Positions 49,598-58,853 of a DNA stretch of 64,000 bases are shown in pieces. Both the position numbers and the translations under genes were made by a program. The first letter of the stretch is position 1. Each line of letters opens with the position of its first letter. The notes under the pieces are model-generated. The model searched no databases and had not been told where the DNA came from. It was given only the letters and a program-made list of their open reading frames with translations. Origin of the DNA: Faucicola sp048551375 (lineage in GTDB: Bacteria > Pseudomonadota > Gammaproteobacteria > Pseudomonadales > Moraxellaceae); assembly GCF_048551375.1 (NCBI RefSeq), contig NZ_JBLYZJ010000007.1, positions 97,661 through 161,660 on the forward strand. Reading direction: 5' to 3'.

Positions 49598-51097
49598 CTA
49601 CCCCATCACTTGTTGTAATACCGTTTCCATCGCCATAAACCGTGAGCCTTTCACCAATACGCTACATTTTTGCTCTGCCAAAAGCGATTGTAAATGAGCA
49701 GTCAAGTTGTCTTTATTGGCAAAATGAATGGCAAAATCAGTTCGCTCTACGTTGGCAGATTGGGCGGTATGAGCCATCAAATCACCCACGACCAATAAAT
49801 TATCAACTGGCAATTTTGCTAAATTTTCACCCAATTTGGCGTGTTCGCTCACCGCTTCATCACCCAATTCACCGATATCACCCAGCACCAACACTTTATA
49901 ACCGTCTTGTTGAATCAGCACATCCGCCCCTGCCAATACTGCAGATGGGTTAGAGTTGTAAGTATCATCAATCAAGGTGTGGCTTGCTGTTTGATTGGTA
50001 AAATTAATAAAATTGAGTCGCCCTTTAGCAGGTTTGGCATTCTCTAGCCCTGTCGCAATGGTTTCTAACGGCACGCCCAACGCCACCGCACAGGCGGTAC
50101 TGGCTAACGCATTAACGATGTTATGCTCACCACTGAAGTTTAGGCAGACATCAAGGCTGTCAATCTCATCGACTTCCAAATTGACGTTTAGGCTAAAGGC
50201 ACTGTGGTCGGCAAATACATCCACATCATCGGCAAACACATCGCCCATCAATAGCACGGTGTCTTCATCGGTCAAACCAATTTCTTTGGCTTGCTCCATA
50301 TCCACCCCAGCCTCTGCAAGCGACACATCTCGCTCACCAAAGGTCAGTACATTTGGGGTAAACTGTTGGGCTTGTGCTATTAAACTATCAAAATAATCAT
50401 CGCCAAATGGCACAACCGCCACGCCTGCCTGTTGCATATCATCTTGTTGTAAGCCTTGAAAAATCTCGGCTTTGGTCTTGGCGATATTATCACGTCCGCC
50501 AAACTCACCAAGATGCGCCGTGCCGATATTTAGCACGCATGCCACATCAGGGCTAACAAGCTGGGTGGTGTAGGCGATTTCACCAACGTGATTCGCCCCC
50601 AATTCCATTACAGCAAATTGGTGTTCGTCACAGAGTTCCAAGAGCATCATGGGAACGCCCAAGTCGTTGTTGAGATTGCCACGAGTCACAAGCGTTGGGG
50701 CGATACCGCTTAAAATACTGCCAAGCATTTCTTTGGCAGTGGTTTTGCCCATACTGCCTGTGATGGCGACCACTTTTAGGTTGGGGTGTTGGTCACGGCG
50801 GTATTTGCCGAGTTGTCCGAGGGCGAGTTTAGTGTCATCGACAATCAGTTGGGGGAATTGGCAGGCGGTTTGGTGGCTGACAATTGCCATCAATGCCCCT
50901 TTGTCGTAGGCGGTTTGGACATAGTCGTGTCCGTCAAAGTTGTCGCCTTTGATAGCGAGGAAGATATCGCCTTGTTCGATTTTGCGGGTGTCGGTGATAA
51001 TGCGTGTGGCGGTAGTCGTAAATTTGCCGTGCCAAGTGGGATTAAGGGTTTGGACGGCTTGAGTTAGGTTTTCGGTTTGCCAAATATATGGGGTCAT
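49598..51097 (-). CDS. murF: UDP-N-acetylmuramoyl-tripeptide-D-alanyl-D-alanine ligase MurF
   Basis: Adds D-Ala-D-Ala to the muropeptide precursor in the cytoplasm. It has 499 residues, somewhat longer than E. coli (452), owing in part to an acidic insertion of about 50 residues in the central domain (AEAGVDMEQAKEIGLTDEDTVLLMGDVFADDVDVFADHS). Motifs: the N-terminal FLAIKGDNFDGHDYV, the P-loop GSMGKTTAKEML at 114-125, ELGANHVGEIAYT and DTYNSNPSAVLAG. It is preceded by a histidine phosphatase gene rather than by murE. Confidence 0.96.
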   Translation of the reverse strand: MTPYIWQTENLTQAVQTLNPTWHGKFTTTATRIITDTRKIEQGDIFLAIKGDNFDGHDYVQTAYDKGALMAIVSHQTACQFPQLIVDDTKLALGQLGKYRRDQHPNLKVVAITGSMGKTTAKEMLGSILSGIAPTLVTRGNLNNDLGVPMMLLELCDEHQFAVMELGANHVGEIAYTTQLVSPDVACVLNIGTAHLGEFGGRDNIAKTKAEIFQGLQQDDMQQAGVAVVPFGDDYFDSLIAQAQQFTPNVLTFGERDVSLAEAGVDMEQAKEIGLTDEDTVLLMGDVFADDVDVFADHSAFSLNVNLEVDEIDSLDVCLNFSGEHNIVNALASTACAVALGVPLETIATGLENAKPAKGRLNFINFTNQTASHTLIDDTYNSNPSAVLAGADVLIQQDGYKVLVLGDIGELGDEAVSEHAKLGENLAKLPVDNLLVVGDLMAHTAQSANVERTDFAIHFANKDNLTAHLQSLLAEQKCSVLVKGSRFMAMETVLQQVMG

Positions 51098-51173
51098 TTT
51101 AAGTTCTCTTTTTAGTTTTGATATTCATAAAAAATCTATCAATTTCAGTATAGTGCTTTGTTTTATCTGAACT

Positions 51174-51854
51174 TTAACGAATTTCATCATCATTGCCATC
51201 ATTACGACTTCGCACCTTGTGAATAGCCAGACCATCAAACAAAAACACCTCACAATTCTTCGGTCGCACCACAAGCTCAAACTCACGAAAGCGTTGCATA
51301 TTCATCACACGAGGGCTATTGCCAAGCAACACCTGCCACATCAACATGCCAATCCACATCCCATGCGTAAACACCACATACGTCCCATCGGGCAAGCCAT
51401 CAAAAAACGCTCTAACATTCTTCACACGCTGAACAAACTGCTCAAAACTATCGGTCACATCACTATCTTGATGACTTGGCGATTTTTGCCAAAACTCATC
51501 GGCAAGCTTGCGTATCTCATCAAATGACAAATCTTTGATACGCTCAAAGTCCAAATAATTGATTTCATGCAAATCATCAATCATTGTGGCACTGCGACCG
51601 ACTTTATCCAAAAACGGCTTGGCGGTCTGATGTGTACGCACATATTGCGAGATAAAAATATCAGCAATCGGCTCGTTAATGTGCGATTGCAACCACTCGG
51701 CAAGCTCATTGGCTTGGGTCTGCCCCAATTCGGTGATGTTGATTTCATGATTGGGTCGCACCAACTTGCCCGCATTGGACTCACTTTGGGCATGGCGGAT
51801 TAGGTAGATTTTTTTGCCATTTTTTGGTTGAGTGGTCTGTCCTGTATCAAACAT
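51174..51854 (-). CDS. Histidine phosphatase (phosphoglycerate mutase-like) inside the dcw cluster
   Basis: 226 residues. Phosphohistidine motif LIRHAQSESN near residue 18 (RHA in place of the more usual RHG), the Arg of QYVRTHQTA, the Glu in DLHEINYLDF and the second His in VVFTHGMWIGML. It is a broad-specificity phosphatase family; the substrate is unknown. It lies between murE and murF, in the same direction and 16 bases after an unknown gene, so it is probably transcribed with the cluster. Confidence 0.9.
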   Translation of the reverse strand: MFDTGQTTQPKNGKKIYLIRHAQSESNAGKLVRPNHEINITELGQTQANELAEWLQSHINEPIADIFISQYVRTHQTAKPFLDKVGRSATMIDDLHEINYLDFERIKDLSFDEIRKLADEFWQKSPSHQDSDVTDSFEQFVQRVKNVRAFFDGLPDGTYVVFTHGMWIGMLMWQVLLGNSPRVMNMQRFREFELVVRPKNCEVFLFDGLAIHKVRSRNDGNDDEIR

Positions 51855-51870
51855 GGTTTATCCTTAGCAC

Positions 51871-52254
51871 TTAAAACGGTTTGTACGGCTCAAAGCCCAA
51901 AAATTGATTTCTAATTGCCATTGCTTGATTATAATCAGTCGCAGAAAATACAAACAACCGTTTTTCGTTATCAGAAATTGGTTTGCCAAACTTCGTTAAG
52001 GTATATTCTGTACTATCTGCGTTTGTGCTTAATTGATAAAACTCAGTTTCGACATAATGATTGGGATTGGCAAGGTCATCAGCAATCATCTTTAAAATCC
52101 ATTGGTCATTGCCGTAGTCCATCTCTGCCAAAACCATTTCGGGCGTAGTGTCATCCTCTAGCAAAACTTGCATTCGCTGAATTTCATTTTTAACAGCCGT
52201 TTGCAAAATCCCATAAAACTTTGACGGTAAATCAAGAATGAGTGTTGGGTTCAT
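51871..52254 (-). CDS. Hypothetical protein inside the dcw cluster
   Basis: 127 residues, slightly acidic, with mixed alpha/beta character (DLPSKFYGILQTAVKNEIQRMQVLLEDD; AEMDYGNDQWILKMIADDL; EYTLTKFGKPISDNEKRLFVFSATDYNQAMAIRNQFLGF). It has no signal peptide, membrane segment or known motif. It starts 26 bases after the murE stop and ends 16 bases before the phosphatase gene. No family recognised. Confidence 0.7.
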   Translation of the reverse strand: MNPTLILDLPSKFYGILQTAVKNEIQRMQVLLEDDTTPEMVLAEMDYGNDQWILKMIADDLANPNHYVETEFYQLSTNADSTEYTLTKFGKPISDNEKRLFVFSATDYNQAMAIRNQFLGFEPYKPF

Positions 52255-52280
52255 TTATCTTCCAAATTTATTTCCCAAAC

Positions 52281-53810
52281 TTACTTATTAAATTTGGCAA
52301 TCGCTTCCGCCACCACTTGTTTATCATCAAAATCATGGCGTATCCCATTGATTTCTTGATAAGTTTCATGCCCTTTGCCTGCAATCACCACGATATCATT
52401 CGGCTTGGCGTGTTGTACTGCCATATTGATAGCGGTTTTGCGGTCAGCCTCAATTTCGGCTTTTTCGTGCTGTTCGCAACTCATGCCCGATTGCATATCA
52501 TTGAGAATATCATTGGGGTCTTCGGTGCGTGGATTGTCAGCGGTCAAAATTACCTTGTCCGCAAGCTTCAACGCCACTTGAGCCATCAGCGGACGTTTGC
52601 CTTTATCACGGTCGCCCCCACAGCCAAACACCGCCCACAAATTGCCCTCACAATGCGGACGTAAGCTAGTTAACACTTGCTCAAGGGCATCAGGCGTGTG
52701 TGCATAATCCACGATAAACGCCCCAACCTTTGACGCTACTCTATCCATACGCCCTGTCGCCCCTTTTAGATTCGGCACAGCGACTTGCAACTGTTCAAGC
52801 GACACGCCCATAGCAACCGCCCCTGCGATACTGGCAAGCAAATTGGCGACATTAAAACGCCCCAATAGCGGACTTTTTACCGTTAAATCACCTTGTGGCG
52901 TAGCAATGGTCAAATCCACACCATTCAAACTTGGGGCAATATTTTTGGCAAAAAAATCCGCTGTATTATCCATCAAACTATACGTCCAAACCGTGACACC
53001 CGATTGTTTGGCAGTATTTATCATCAACGCACTAAATTCATCATCCAAATTGATAATAGCATGGGTCAGGCTTAGGAAATAGGCTTTGTCAAATAGGCGA
53101 GCTTTGGCATTGGCATAGTCGTCCATGTCGGTATGGTAGTCGAGATGGTCACGGCTGAGATTGCTATAAATAGCGACTTGGATTGGCAACCCTTGTAAAC
53201 GTTGTTGGTGCAAGCCATGTGAACTGGCTTCGATGGATAATACTTGCACGTTTTGTTTTGCAAAATCATATACCGCATGATGCAGATTAAACACTTCCAT
53301 CGTGGTATGGGTGGCAGGGGTCAAGACTGGTAAGCCATTGGCATCAATTAAACCATTACCTGCTGTTCCCATGATGGCAGTTTTGTTACCTGCATGGCTC
53401 ACCAACTGGGCGACAAGCTGACTTACGGTGGTTTTGCCATTCGTGCCTGTAGTGGCGATGATGGTGGGAAGCTTGATGGGGTCAGCCAGTTGCAGACTTT
53501 GAGCGATGATATCCCCCAACATATCTCGGATATTGACAATCGTTACAATCGGAAAATTATAGTGATTCGCAATCGCTGATACATCCAGCTCAGATAGCAC
53601 AAATACCGCCTTGTCTTTGACTTGGTCAAGGTAGCCTTGTAGGGTAGCCATATCGGTTTTGGCGTTGGGATTTTGGCTTTTTAGCAAGATAAAGGCATTG
53701 CCATTGGTGACTTTTCGGCTATCAATGGCAAATTGGTCAAATTCAAGATTGGCAACGCTTTGAAGCTTAGTTTGTAGGGTTTGGGATAAGTTGAATTGGT
53801 GGAGTTGCAT
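52281..53810 (-). CDS. murE: UDP-N-acetylmuramoyl-tripeptide synthetase MurE (meso-DAP type)
   Basis: Adds meso-diaminopimelate to UDP-MurNAc-dipeptide. It has 509 residues. The P-loop ATTGTNGKTTV is at about 119-129, followed by MGTAGNGL, SIEASSHGLHQQRL with the catalytic region and Lys carbamylation segment, and GATGRMDRV. The DNPRTEDP motif near the C-terminal domain indicates DAP rather than lysine as substrate, which agrees with dapC in this window. It begins 32 bases after the ftsI stop. Confidence 0.97.
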   Translation of the reverse strand: MQLHQFNLSQTLQTKLQSVANLEFDQFAIDSRKVTNGNAFILLKSQNPNAKTDMATLQGYLDQVKDKAVFVLSELDVSAIANHYNFPIVTIVNIRDMLGDIIAQSLQLADPIKLPTIIATTGTNGKTTVSQLVAQLVSHAGNKTAIMGTAGNGLIDANGLPVLTPATHTTMEVFNLHHAVYDFAKQNVQVLSIEASSHGLHQQRLQGLPIQVAIYSNLSRDHLDYHTDMDDYANAKARLFDKAYFLSLTHAIINLDDEFSALMINTAKQSGVTVWTYSLMDNTADFFAKNIAPSLNGVDLTIATPQGDLTVKSPLLGRFNVANLLASIAGAVAMGVSLEQLQVAVPNLKGATGRMDRVASKVGAFIVDYAHTPDALEQVLTSLRPHCEGNLWAVFGCGGDRDKGKRPLMAQVALKLADKVILTADNPRTEDPNDILNDMQSGMSCEQHEKAEIEADRKTAINMAVQHAKPNDIVVIAGKGHETYQEINGIRHDFDDKQVVAEAIAKFNK

Positions 53811-53842
53811 GATTTCCCCTAATTATTTGATATGTCATCATG

Positions 53843-55960
53843 TTATAAATCATTCACGCTATTTTCATCGGCTGTTTGATTTTCTTTGCCTGTTAAGCCC
53901 TTATCAAACGGTACATTATACAAGCGTAAGGTTTCTTTCATCACGTTGCGAAACACTGGGGCGGCAACCAACCCACCGAATTTCTGCACTTGAGGGTCTT
54001 CGACCATAATCGCCACCACAAAACGTGGATTGGATGCTGGGGCAATGCCAACAAAGGAGGTGCGGTATTGGTCATCATAATAACCACCTTTGGGATTAGA
54101 ACGTCTTGCTGTCCCTGTTTTGCCTGCGACTTTATAGCCGTCAATCGCTGCTAATGTTGCTGTACCACCTGCTTCAGTGACGGAAGTCATCATGTCCACA
54201 ATCGCACGAGCATCTTCTCGCTTAATCACTTGGGTACTGGTGGGTTTTTGATAAGGGATGCTGATATTTTGGGTGTTATTGCTATTTAGGGCATTGTCTT
54301 GGGTGCTTTTTGCCAATGTCAATGGGTGCATCACACCGCCTGCTCCCAGTACGCTATAGGCTTGGGCAAGCTGTGCCAACGTCACCTGCAAGCCATAACC
54401 ATACGATACGGTGGCACGGCGTGCCGTTTCCCTATCTTCTGGTACTGGAATCAGCCCTGATGCTTCGCTTGGGAAATTTAAGTTGGTTTTTTTGCCAAGC
54501 CCAAAGGCTTTTTGCCCATCGCTCATCACGCTACCCGGTAATGACAAGGCAATTTTTGCCGAGCCGATATTACTGGATTTTTGCAGTAGGGTACGAAGAC
54601 TAATAATCCCTAAATTACCGTGGTCACGGATGGTATGCCCTTGTACCACCATGCTCCCTGGACTGGTGTTAATGAGAGAATTGACTGTATACTGTCCAGA
54701 TTTTAGCCCTGTTGCCACAGTGATGGGCTTCATCACTGACCCTGGTTCAAACACATCAATCAACGCATGATTACGCTGATTTTCATTGGTCATGCTGTTT
54801 AAATCATTGGGATTAAACGAGGGCCAGTTAGAAATCGCCATGACTTCCCCCGAATTGACATCGACAATCATCCCTGTCGCCCAACGGGCTTTTTGTAGTC
54901 GTCCAACCTGCTCAAGTTGTTGATATAAAATATATTGCAAACGTGAATCAATGGTGAGCTGTAGGTCTTTACCTGCAATTTCAGGTTTGATTTGCTCAAT
55001 GTCACTAATACTGTTATTTTTGGCATCACGCATCACCAGTATTTCGCCATTTTTACCTGACAAAACATCATTAAATACTCGCTCAATCCCTGCCTGCCCT
55101 TGATAATGCCCTGCTTGTTTATCGCTAGTACGTGCCATAAAACCCAATAATTGGGCATTGGGCTGAGGCTGGGGATAAAAACGCTGGTAAAAATGCTCCG
55201 CATTAACGCCCACAAAATTGCTATCAATAATCGGCTTGGCAAGCTCTGGCTTGGCATCTTTCATCAGTAAGAAATAATGTGAGCCTGCCCCAGTGGGGAG
55301 TACCGCTTGAATGGCTTCTTTGTCGTTCAAATTCACATTATCATTAAGACGTACCGCATTTTGAAACTCCGCCACATCAATGCCTGTGAGGGCAGACAAT
55401 TTCCCCAAATCCATATTTTGTAGGCGTTTGGTAATGCGTTCGATTTCTTTCTTCACCGCTTCACTGGGCGTAGAGGCTTGTAGTTCTTGTAACCGACCTT
55501 TGAGCGAATAATATTCAACAGCGTATTCATGTGGGCTAAACACCAAAGTCACTAAGGGAGCAGAGATAGCAAGCGGAATGTTATTACGGTCAGTGATCAT
55601 GCCTCGGAATGACGGCTGAACACGTGTCGTGGTGATAAGGGTATTGCCTTTGTCTTGGTAATAATCTTTGTTAATGACTTGAATATAGTACAATCGGACA
55701 AAAATTGCCAAAAACCCCAACCCCATCAATAGCCAAATACCTTTAAACCTTAAACTATCCTCCTCAACGCCACCACGTAACGATGCCCCACGTAACGCAG
55801 AAGTTCGCCGTTTTGGTGTACTTACTTTTTTGGGCAATACACCAGTATTTTTTGAGCTAGAGGCTTGCTTTGGGCTAGTAGCTTGACGAGTCTTCGCTTT
55901 GCTCGATTTATTGGCAGAATTATTCGCAGGCAAGTCGGTATTTGGGGTATCTTTTGGCAT
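53843..55960 (-). CDS. ftsI: Peptidoglycan D,D-transpeptidase FtsI (PBP3)
   Basis: Septal class B penicillin-binding protein. It has 705 residues against about 590 in E. coli. A Ser/Lys/Thr-rich cytoplasmic tail of about 70 residues precedes the single membrane anchor (about 73-93). Catalytic motifs: Ser408 in EPGSVMKPITVA, SSN at 462-464 and KTGTARRSN near residue 605. The C-terminus has IMVEDPQVQKFGGLVAAPVF. The long basic tail is the main oddity. A MITE-like element lies just upstream, between ftsL and ftsI. Confidence 0.96.
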   Translation of the reverse strand: MPKDTPNTDLPANNSANKSSKAKTRQATSPKQASSSKNTGVLPKKVSTPKRRTSALRGASLRGGVEEDSLRFKGIWLLMGLGFLAIFVRLYYIQVINKDYYQDKGNTLITTTRVQPSFRGMITDRNNIPLAISAPLVTLVFSPHEYAVEYYSLKGRLQELQASTPSEAVKKEIERITKRLQNMDLGKLSALTGIDVAEFQNAVRLNDNVNLNDKEAIQAVLPTGAGSHYFLLMKDAKPELAKPIIDSNFVGVNAEHFYQRFYPQPQPNAQLLGFMARTSDKQAGHYQGQAGIERVFNDVLSGKNGEILVMRDAKNNSISDIEQIKPEIAGKDLQLTIDSRLQYILYQQLEQVGRLQKARWATGMIVDVNSGEVMAISNWPSFNPNDLNSMTNENQRNHALIDVFEPGSVMKPITVATGLKSGQYTVNSLINTSPGSMVVQGHTIRDHGNLGIISLRTLLQKSSNIGSAKIALSLPGSVMSDGQKAFGLGKKTNLNFPSEASGLIPVPEDRETARRATVSYGYGLQVTLAQLAQAYSVLGAGGVMHPLTLAKSTQDNALNSNNTQNISIPYQKPTSTQVIKREDARAIVDMMTSVTEAGGTATLAAIDGYKVAGKTGTARRSNPKGGYYDDQYRTSFVGIAPASNPRFVVAIMVEDPQVQKFGGLVAAPVFRNVMKETLRLYNVPFDKGLTGKENQTADENSVNDL

Positions 55961-56025
55961 AGAGTGGAACTGTTTCTACAAGGTTCTGATAAAGTTATGT
56001 GATAATGATTGTTGTTTCAATTAGT

Positions 56026-56161
56026 TAGGACTTACGCAATTTTAAAATATCGTTTCTTTACAAAGACGCTAGACCCCTGCATACGCAGGGGTGACGAGTA
56101 ATTTAAATTTGGTCGTCATTCCTGCGAATGCAGGAATCCAGTGTCTTTTGCGTAAGTCCTA
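56026..56161. mobile_element. MITE-like element between ftsL and ftsI, with target duplication
   Basis: 136 bases with perfect ends TAGGACTTACG and CGTAAGTCCTA and a flanking direct TTAGT duplication (56021-56025 and 56162-56166). It contains the hairpins CCCCTGCATACGCAGGGG and CCTGCGAATGCAGG. It is the best-preserved copy of the family in this window. It lies inside the dcw operon, in the 55961-56244 gap between ftsL and ftsI. Confidence 0.88.
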
Positions 56162-56244
56162 TTAGTAATAAACCCCTACAATACAATATTTATTAGGCTT
56201 GGTATAAGATAAATTTTGTAGGGATATCATTCAACGCCACTGAC

Positions 56245-56697
56245 TTATTGAGCCTTTGCTGTTGCTTGATTTACTGTCTGTGTTGTTGAGTATTGACCTT
56301 GATTGGCATGCACAATCATCCGATCTGATAAATCTGGATAAAACATATTCAATTCAGCCACCGCTCGTTGCGTGACCTGAGGCGTGGCACTGAACGTCTG
56401 CTGTTCAATCAACATCCGTTGGCGTTCGACCTGTAATTGACGAAATTCTTTTTTGAGTTTTGACATCTCACCATAGCGGTGATGGTAGCTTTGAATTTGC
56501 TCCACCACGCTAACGCCTGTCCAAAGAATTGCTATGACCAAAATCCCCATTGCCACAGTATATAAACTCACACCTCGATAATCGCTTTCTAACACCTCAA
56601 TAATACTCATATTAATGATGTCTGTGCGTGGCACAGGTGGGGTCGGCTTAGACTGAGCATTTGGGGTAGTGATGGCTTGAGGATTGACAGATGACAC
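56245..56697 (-). CDS. ftsL: Cell division protein FtsL
   Basis: Bitopic divisome protein of 150 residues that, with FtsB and FtsQ, activates septal synthesis. The cytoplasmic part (about 1-45) is Pro-rich, a single membrane helix lies at about 46-64 (YTVAMGILVIAILWTGVSVV) and a coiled coil follows (YGEMSKLKKEFRQLQVERQRMLIEQQTF), then RAVAELNMFYPDL. Position 10 bases after rsmH and before ftsI confirms the call despite weak sequence conservation in the family. Confidence 0.93.
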   Translation of the reverse strand: MSSVNPQAITTPNAQSKPTPPVPRTDIINMSIIEVLESDYRGVSLYTVAMGILVIAILWTGVSVVEQIQSYHHRYGEMSKLKKEFRQLQVERQRMLIEQQTFSATPQVTQRAVAELNMFYPDLSDRMIVHANQGQYSTTQTVNQATAKAQ

Positions 56698-56707
56698 GTT
56701 ATTTTCT

Positions 56708-57700
56708 CTAGCTTGTTAAGGTGAAATGAACCGCTGAACGACTGGCACTGCGTAACCACGCACTTCTGGCTCTTGGGTTGGTTTTGATTTCGGCATCGGA
56801 AGGGGCAACACGCTCAGGCTTACTCAATAGTTTAGGGCGAGGGATTGGTATCGGCAAATGCTCATCTTCTGGGTATTGCCCTTTGCTATGTTTTTGCAAA
56901 AACTGCTTAATCATACGGTCTTCGAGCGAATGAAAACTAATCACCGCCAATCGCCCACCGCTCGCCAATACCGACAGCGACTGCTCCAAAAAACTTGCCA
57001 CATCGCCCAATTCATTGTTAATAAAAATTCGCATGGCTTGAAAACTTTGCGTTGCAGGGTGTTTGCCTTTTTGCCAATTCGGATGAGCCTGTTTAATCGT
57101 TTCGGCAAGGGCTAAGGTCGAATCATAATTTGGCATTTGCTTAATGGCTTTGGCAATCCGCCGACTATGACGCTCTTCGCCATATTCATACAGCACATCG
57201 GCAAGCGTGGTTTCATCGACTTCGGCAAGCCACTCACCCACCGTCTGTCCTCGGCTGGTATCCATTCGCATATCCACCACGCCATCACGCATAAAGCTAA
57301 AGCCACGACTACCATCATCGAGTTGTGGTGATGACACGCCCAAATCCGCCATAATGCCATCGACTTGCTCAAGACCCAACGCTTGTAAACTGGCTTGTAG
57401 GCTAGCAAAACTTTCATGCACCACAGTCACTCGTGGGTCTTGGCTTGCCAACGCATTGGCGACTGCAATCGCTTGAGGGTCTTTGTCAAACACAATCAAA
57501 CGGCTGTCATCGCTCAGATACTCAAGCAACAATCGGCTATGTCCACCTCGCCCAAAGGTCGCATCAACAAAAATTCCTGTGGGTCGCTCACCTAAGGCAT
57601 CAAGGTTTTTGACCCCCAACACACTGGCAACGGTTTCAGTTAATAAAACCGTTTCATGGCTAAAATCACTAACAGCAAGTGGGGCAAGCGTCTTTGGCAT
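56708..57700 (-). CDS. rsmH: 16S rRNA (cytosine(1402)-N(4))-methyltransferase RsmH
   Basis: SAM-dependent enzyme (formerly MraW) that methylates C1402 in the decoding centre. It has 330 residues. Motifs: SHETVLLTETV, SAM loop DATFGRGGHSRLLL at 46-59, DLGVSSPQLDDGSRGFSF, the long insert domain, and the C-terminal RLAVISFHSLEDRMIKQFL. It is the first gene of the dcw cluster here; mraZ, which usually precedes it, is absent. Confidence 0.96.
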   Translation of the reverse strand: MPKTLAPLAVSDFSHETVLLTETVASVLGVKNLDALGERPTGIFVDATFGRGGHSRLLLEYLSDDSRLIVFDKDPQAIAVANALASQDPRVTVVHESFASLQASLQALGLEQVDGIMADLGVSSPQLDDGSRGFSFMRDGVVDMRMDTSRGQTVGEWLAEVDETTLADVLYEYGEERHSRRIAKAIKQMPNYDSTLALAETIKQAHPNWQKGKHPATQSFQAMRIFINNELGDVASFLEQSLSVLASGGRLAVISFHSLEDRMIKQFLQKHSKGQYPEDEHLPIPIPRPKLLSKPERVAPSDAEIKTNPRARSAWLRSASRSAVHFTLTS

Positions 57701-57743
57701 AACAAACCGTAAATAAAATCAAATTAAGTATAAATAACCGCTT

Positions 57744-57771
57744 ATTATCGCTTACTGACGTGGTGGGTCAA
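57744..57771 (-). promoter_or_regulatory. Candidate promoter of the dcw cluster
   Basis: On the minus strand a -35 TTGACC (57766-57771) and a -10 GATAAT (57744-57749) are 16 bases apart, about 45 bases upstream of the rsmH ATG. Confidence 0.5.
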
Positions 57772-57809
57772 GTGAAATTTGTCAAATTGGGGATTTTTTG
57801 CATCAAAAT

Positions 57810-58838
57810 TTACACATACCCTTGCGGATTATTCGACTGCCATCGCCACGTATCTTCACACATTTGCTCAATATTTTTTTCTGCTTGCCAATCCAATAAT
57901 GTCTTGGCTTTATCGCTACTGGCATAGCAACTGGCGATATCCCCTGCCCGTCTTGGGGCAACCGTATAAGGCACGGCTTGCTCGGTGGTTTTGATAAAAG
58001 CATTGACCAATTCAAGCACGGACGTACCATTGCCTGTGCCAAGATTAATCGCCTCAAAGCCTAGCTTTTGCTTAGTTTGCAAATATTGCAAGGCTTTCAC
58101 ATGACCTTTTGCCAAATCCACCACATGGATATAATCACGCACGCCTGTGCCGTCTACCGTGTCATAATCATCACCAAACACGCTGAGTTGTTTGAGTTTA
58201 CCCACCGCCACTTGGCTGATATAAGGCATGAGATTATTGGGAATACCGTTGGGATTTTCGCCAATTGTGCCTGTATGATACGCCCCAATCGGATTAAAAT
58301 AACGTAACGAAACTGCCTGCCAATCGCCATCCGACACCGCCAAATCCGCCAAAATATGTTCAATCATCAGCTTACTTTGACCATACGGATTGGTCGCCGA
58401 ACGAGGCATATCTTCGGTAATCGGTAGGCTTGCTGGGTCGCCATACACAGTGGCTGAGGATGAAAAAATGATATTTTTCACATTGGCTTGGCTCATGGCA
58501 TCCAATAAATTTAGTGTGCCAGTGACGTTATTTTGATAATACCATAACGGCTTGGCAACCGATTCGCCCACCGCTTTTAGCCCTGCAAAATGAATCACCG
58601 CAAAAAATTCATGTTCAGCAAAGATTTTGGCAAGCAAGTCTTTATCCAAAATATCGCCTTGAATAAGGTCAATTTTTTGCCCAACAATCGCCTCGACTCG
58701 CTCAAGGGCGATGGGGCTGGCATTGGATAAATTGTCATACACAATGGGGCTAAACCCTGCTTGGATAAGCTCAATCAGCGTGTGCGAACCGATATAGCCA
58801 GCACCGCCTGTGACGAGGATTTTTTTAGTGGTTGTCAT
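57810..58838 (-). CDS. galE: UDP-glucose 4-epimerase GalE
   Basis: Interconverts UDP-glucose and UDP-galactose for surface glycans. It has 342 residues. NAD motif TGGAGYIGSHT at 10-20, FAGLKAVGES, the catalytic Ser in FSSSATVYG, the Tyr/Lys pair in NPYGQSKLMIEH at about residue 155, and the C-terminal RRAGDIASCYASSDKA with AEKNIEQMCEDTWRWQ. It stands alone, without Leloir-pathway genes, which suggests a role in lipooligosaccharide synthesis rather than galactose use; this is inference. Confidence 0.95.
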   Translation of the reverse strand: MTTTKKILVTGGAGYIGSHTLIELIQAGFSPIVYDNLSNASPIALERVEAIVGQKIDLIQGDILDKDLLAKIFAEHEFFAVIHFAGLKAVGESVAKPLWYYQNNVTGTLNLLDAMSQANVKNIIFSSSATVYGDPASLPITEDMPRSATNPYGQSKLMIEHILADLAVSDGDWQAVSLRYFNPIGAYHTGTIGENPNGIPNNLMPYISQVAVGKLKQLSVFGDDYDTVDGTGVRDYIHVVDLAKGHVKALQYLQTKQKLGFEAINLGTGNGTSVLELVNAFIKTTEQAVPYTVAPRRAGDIASCYASSDKAKTLLDWQAEKNIEQMCEDTWRWQSNNPQGYV

Positions 58839-58853
58839 TACTTATACCTTCCG

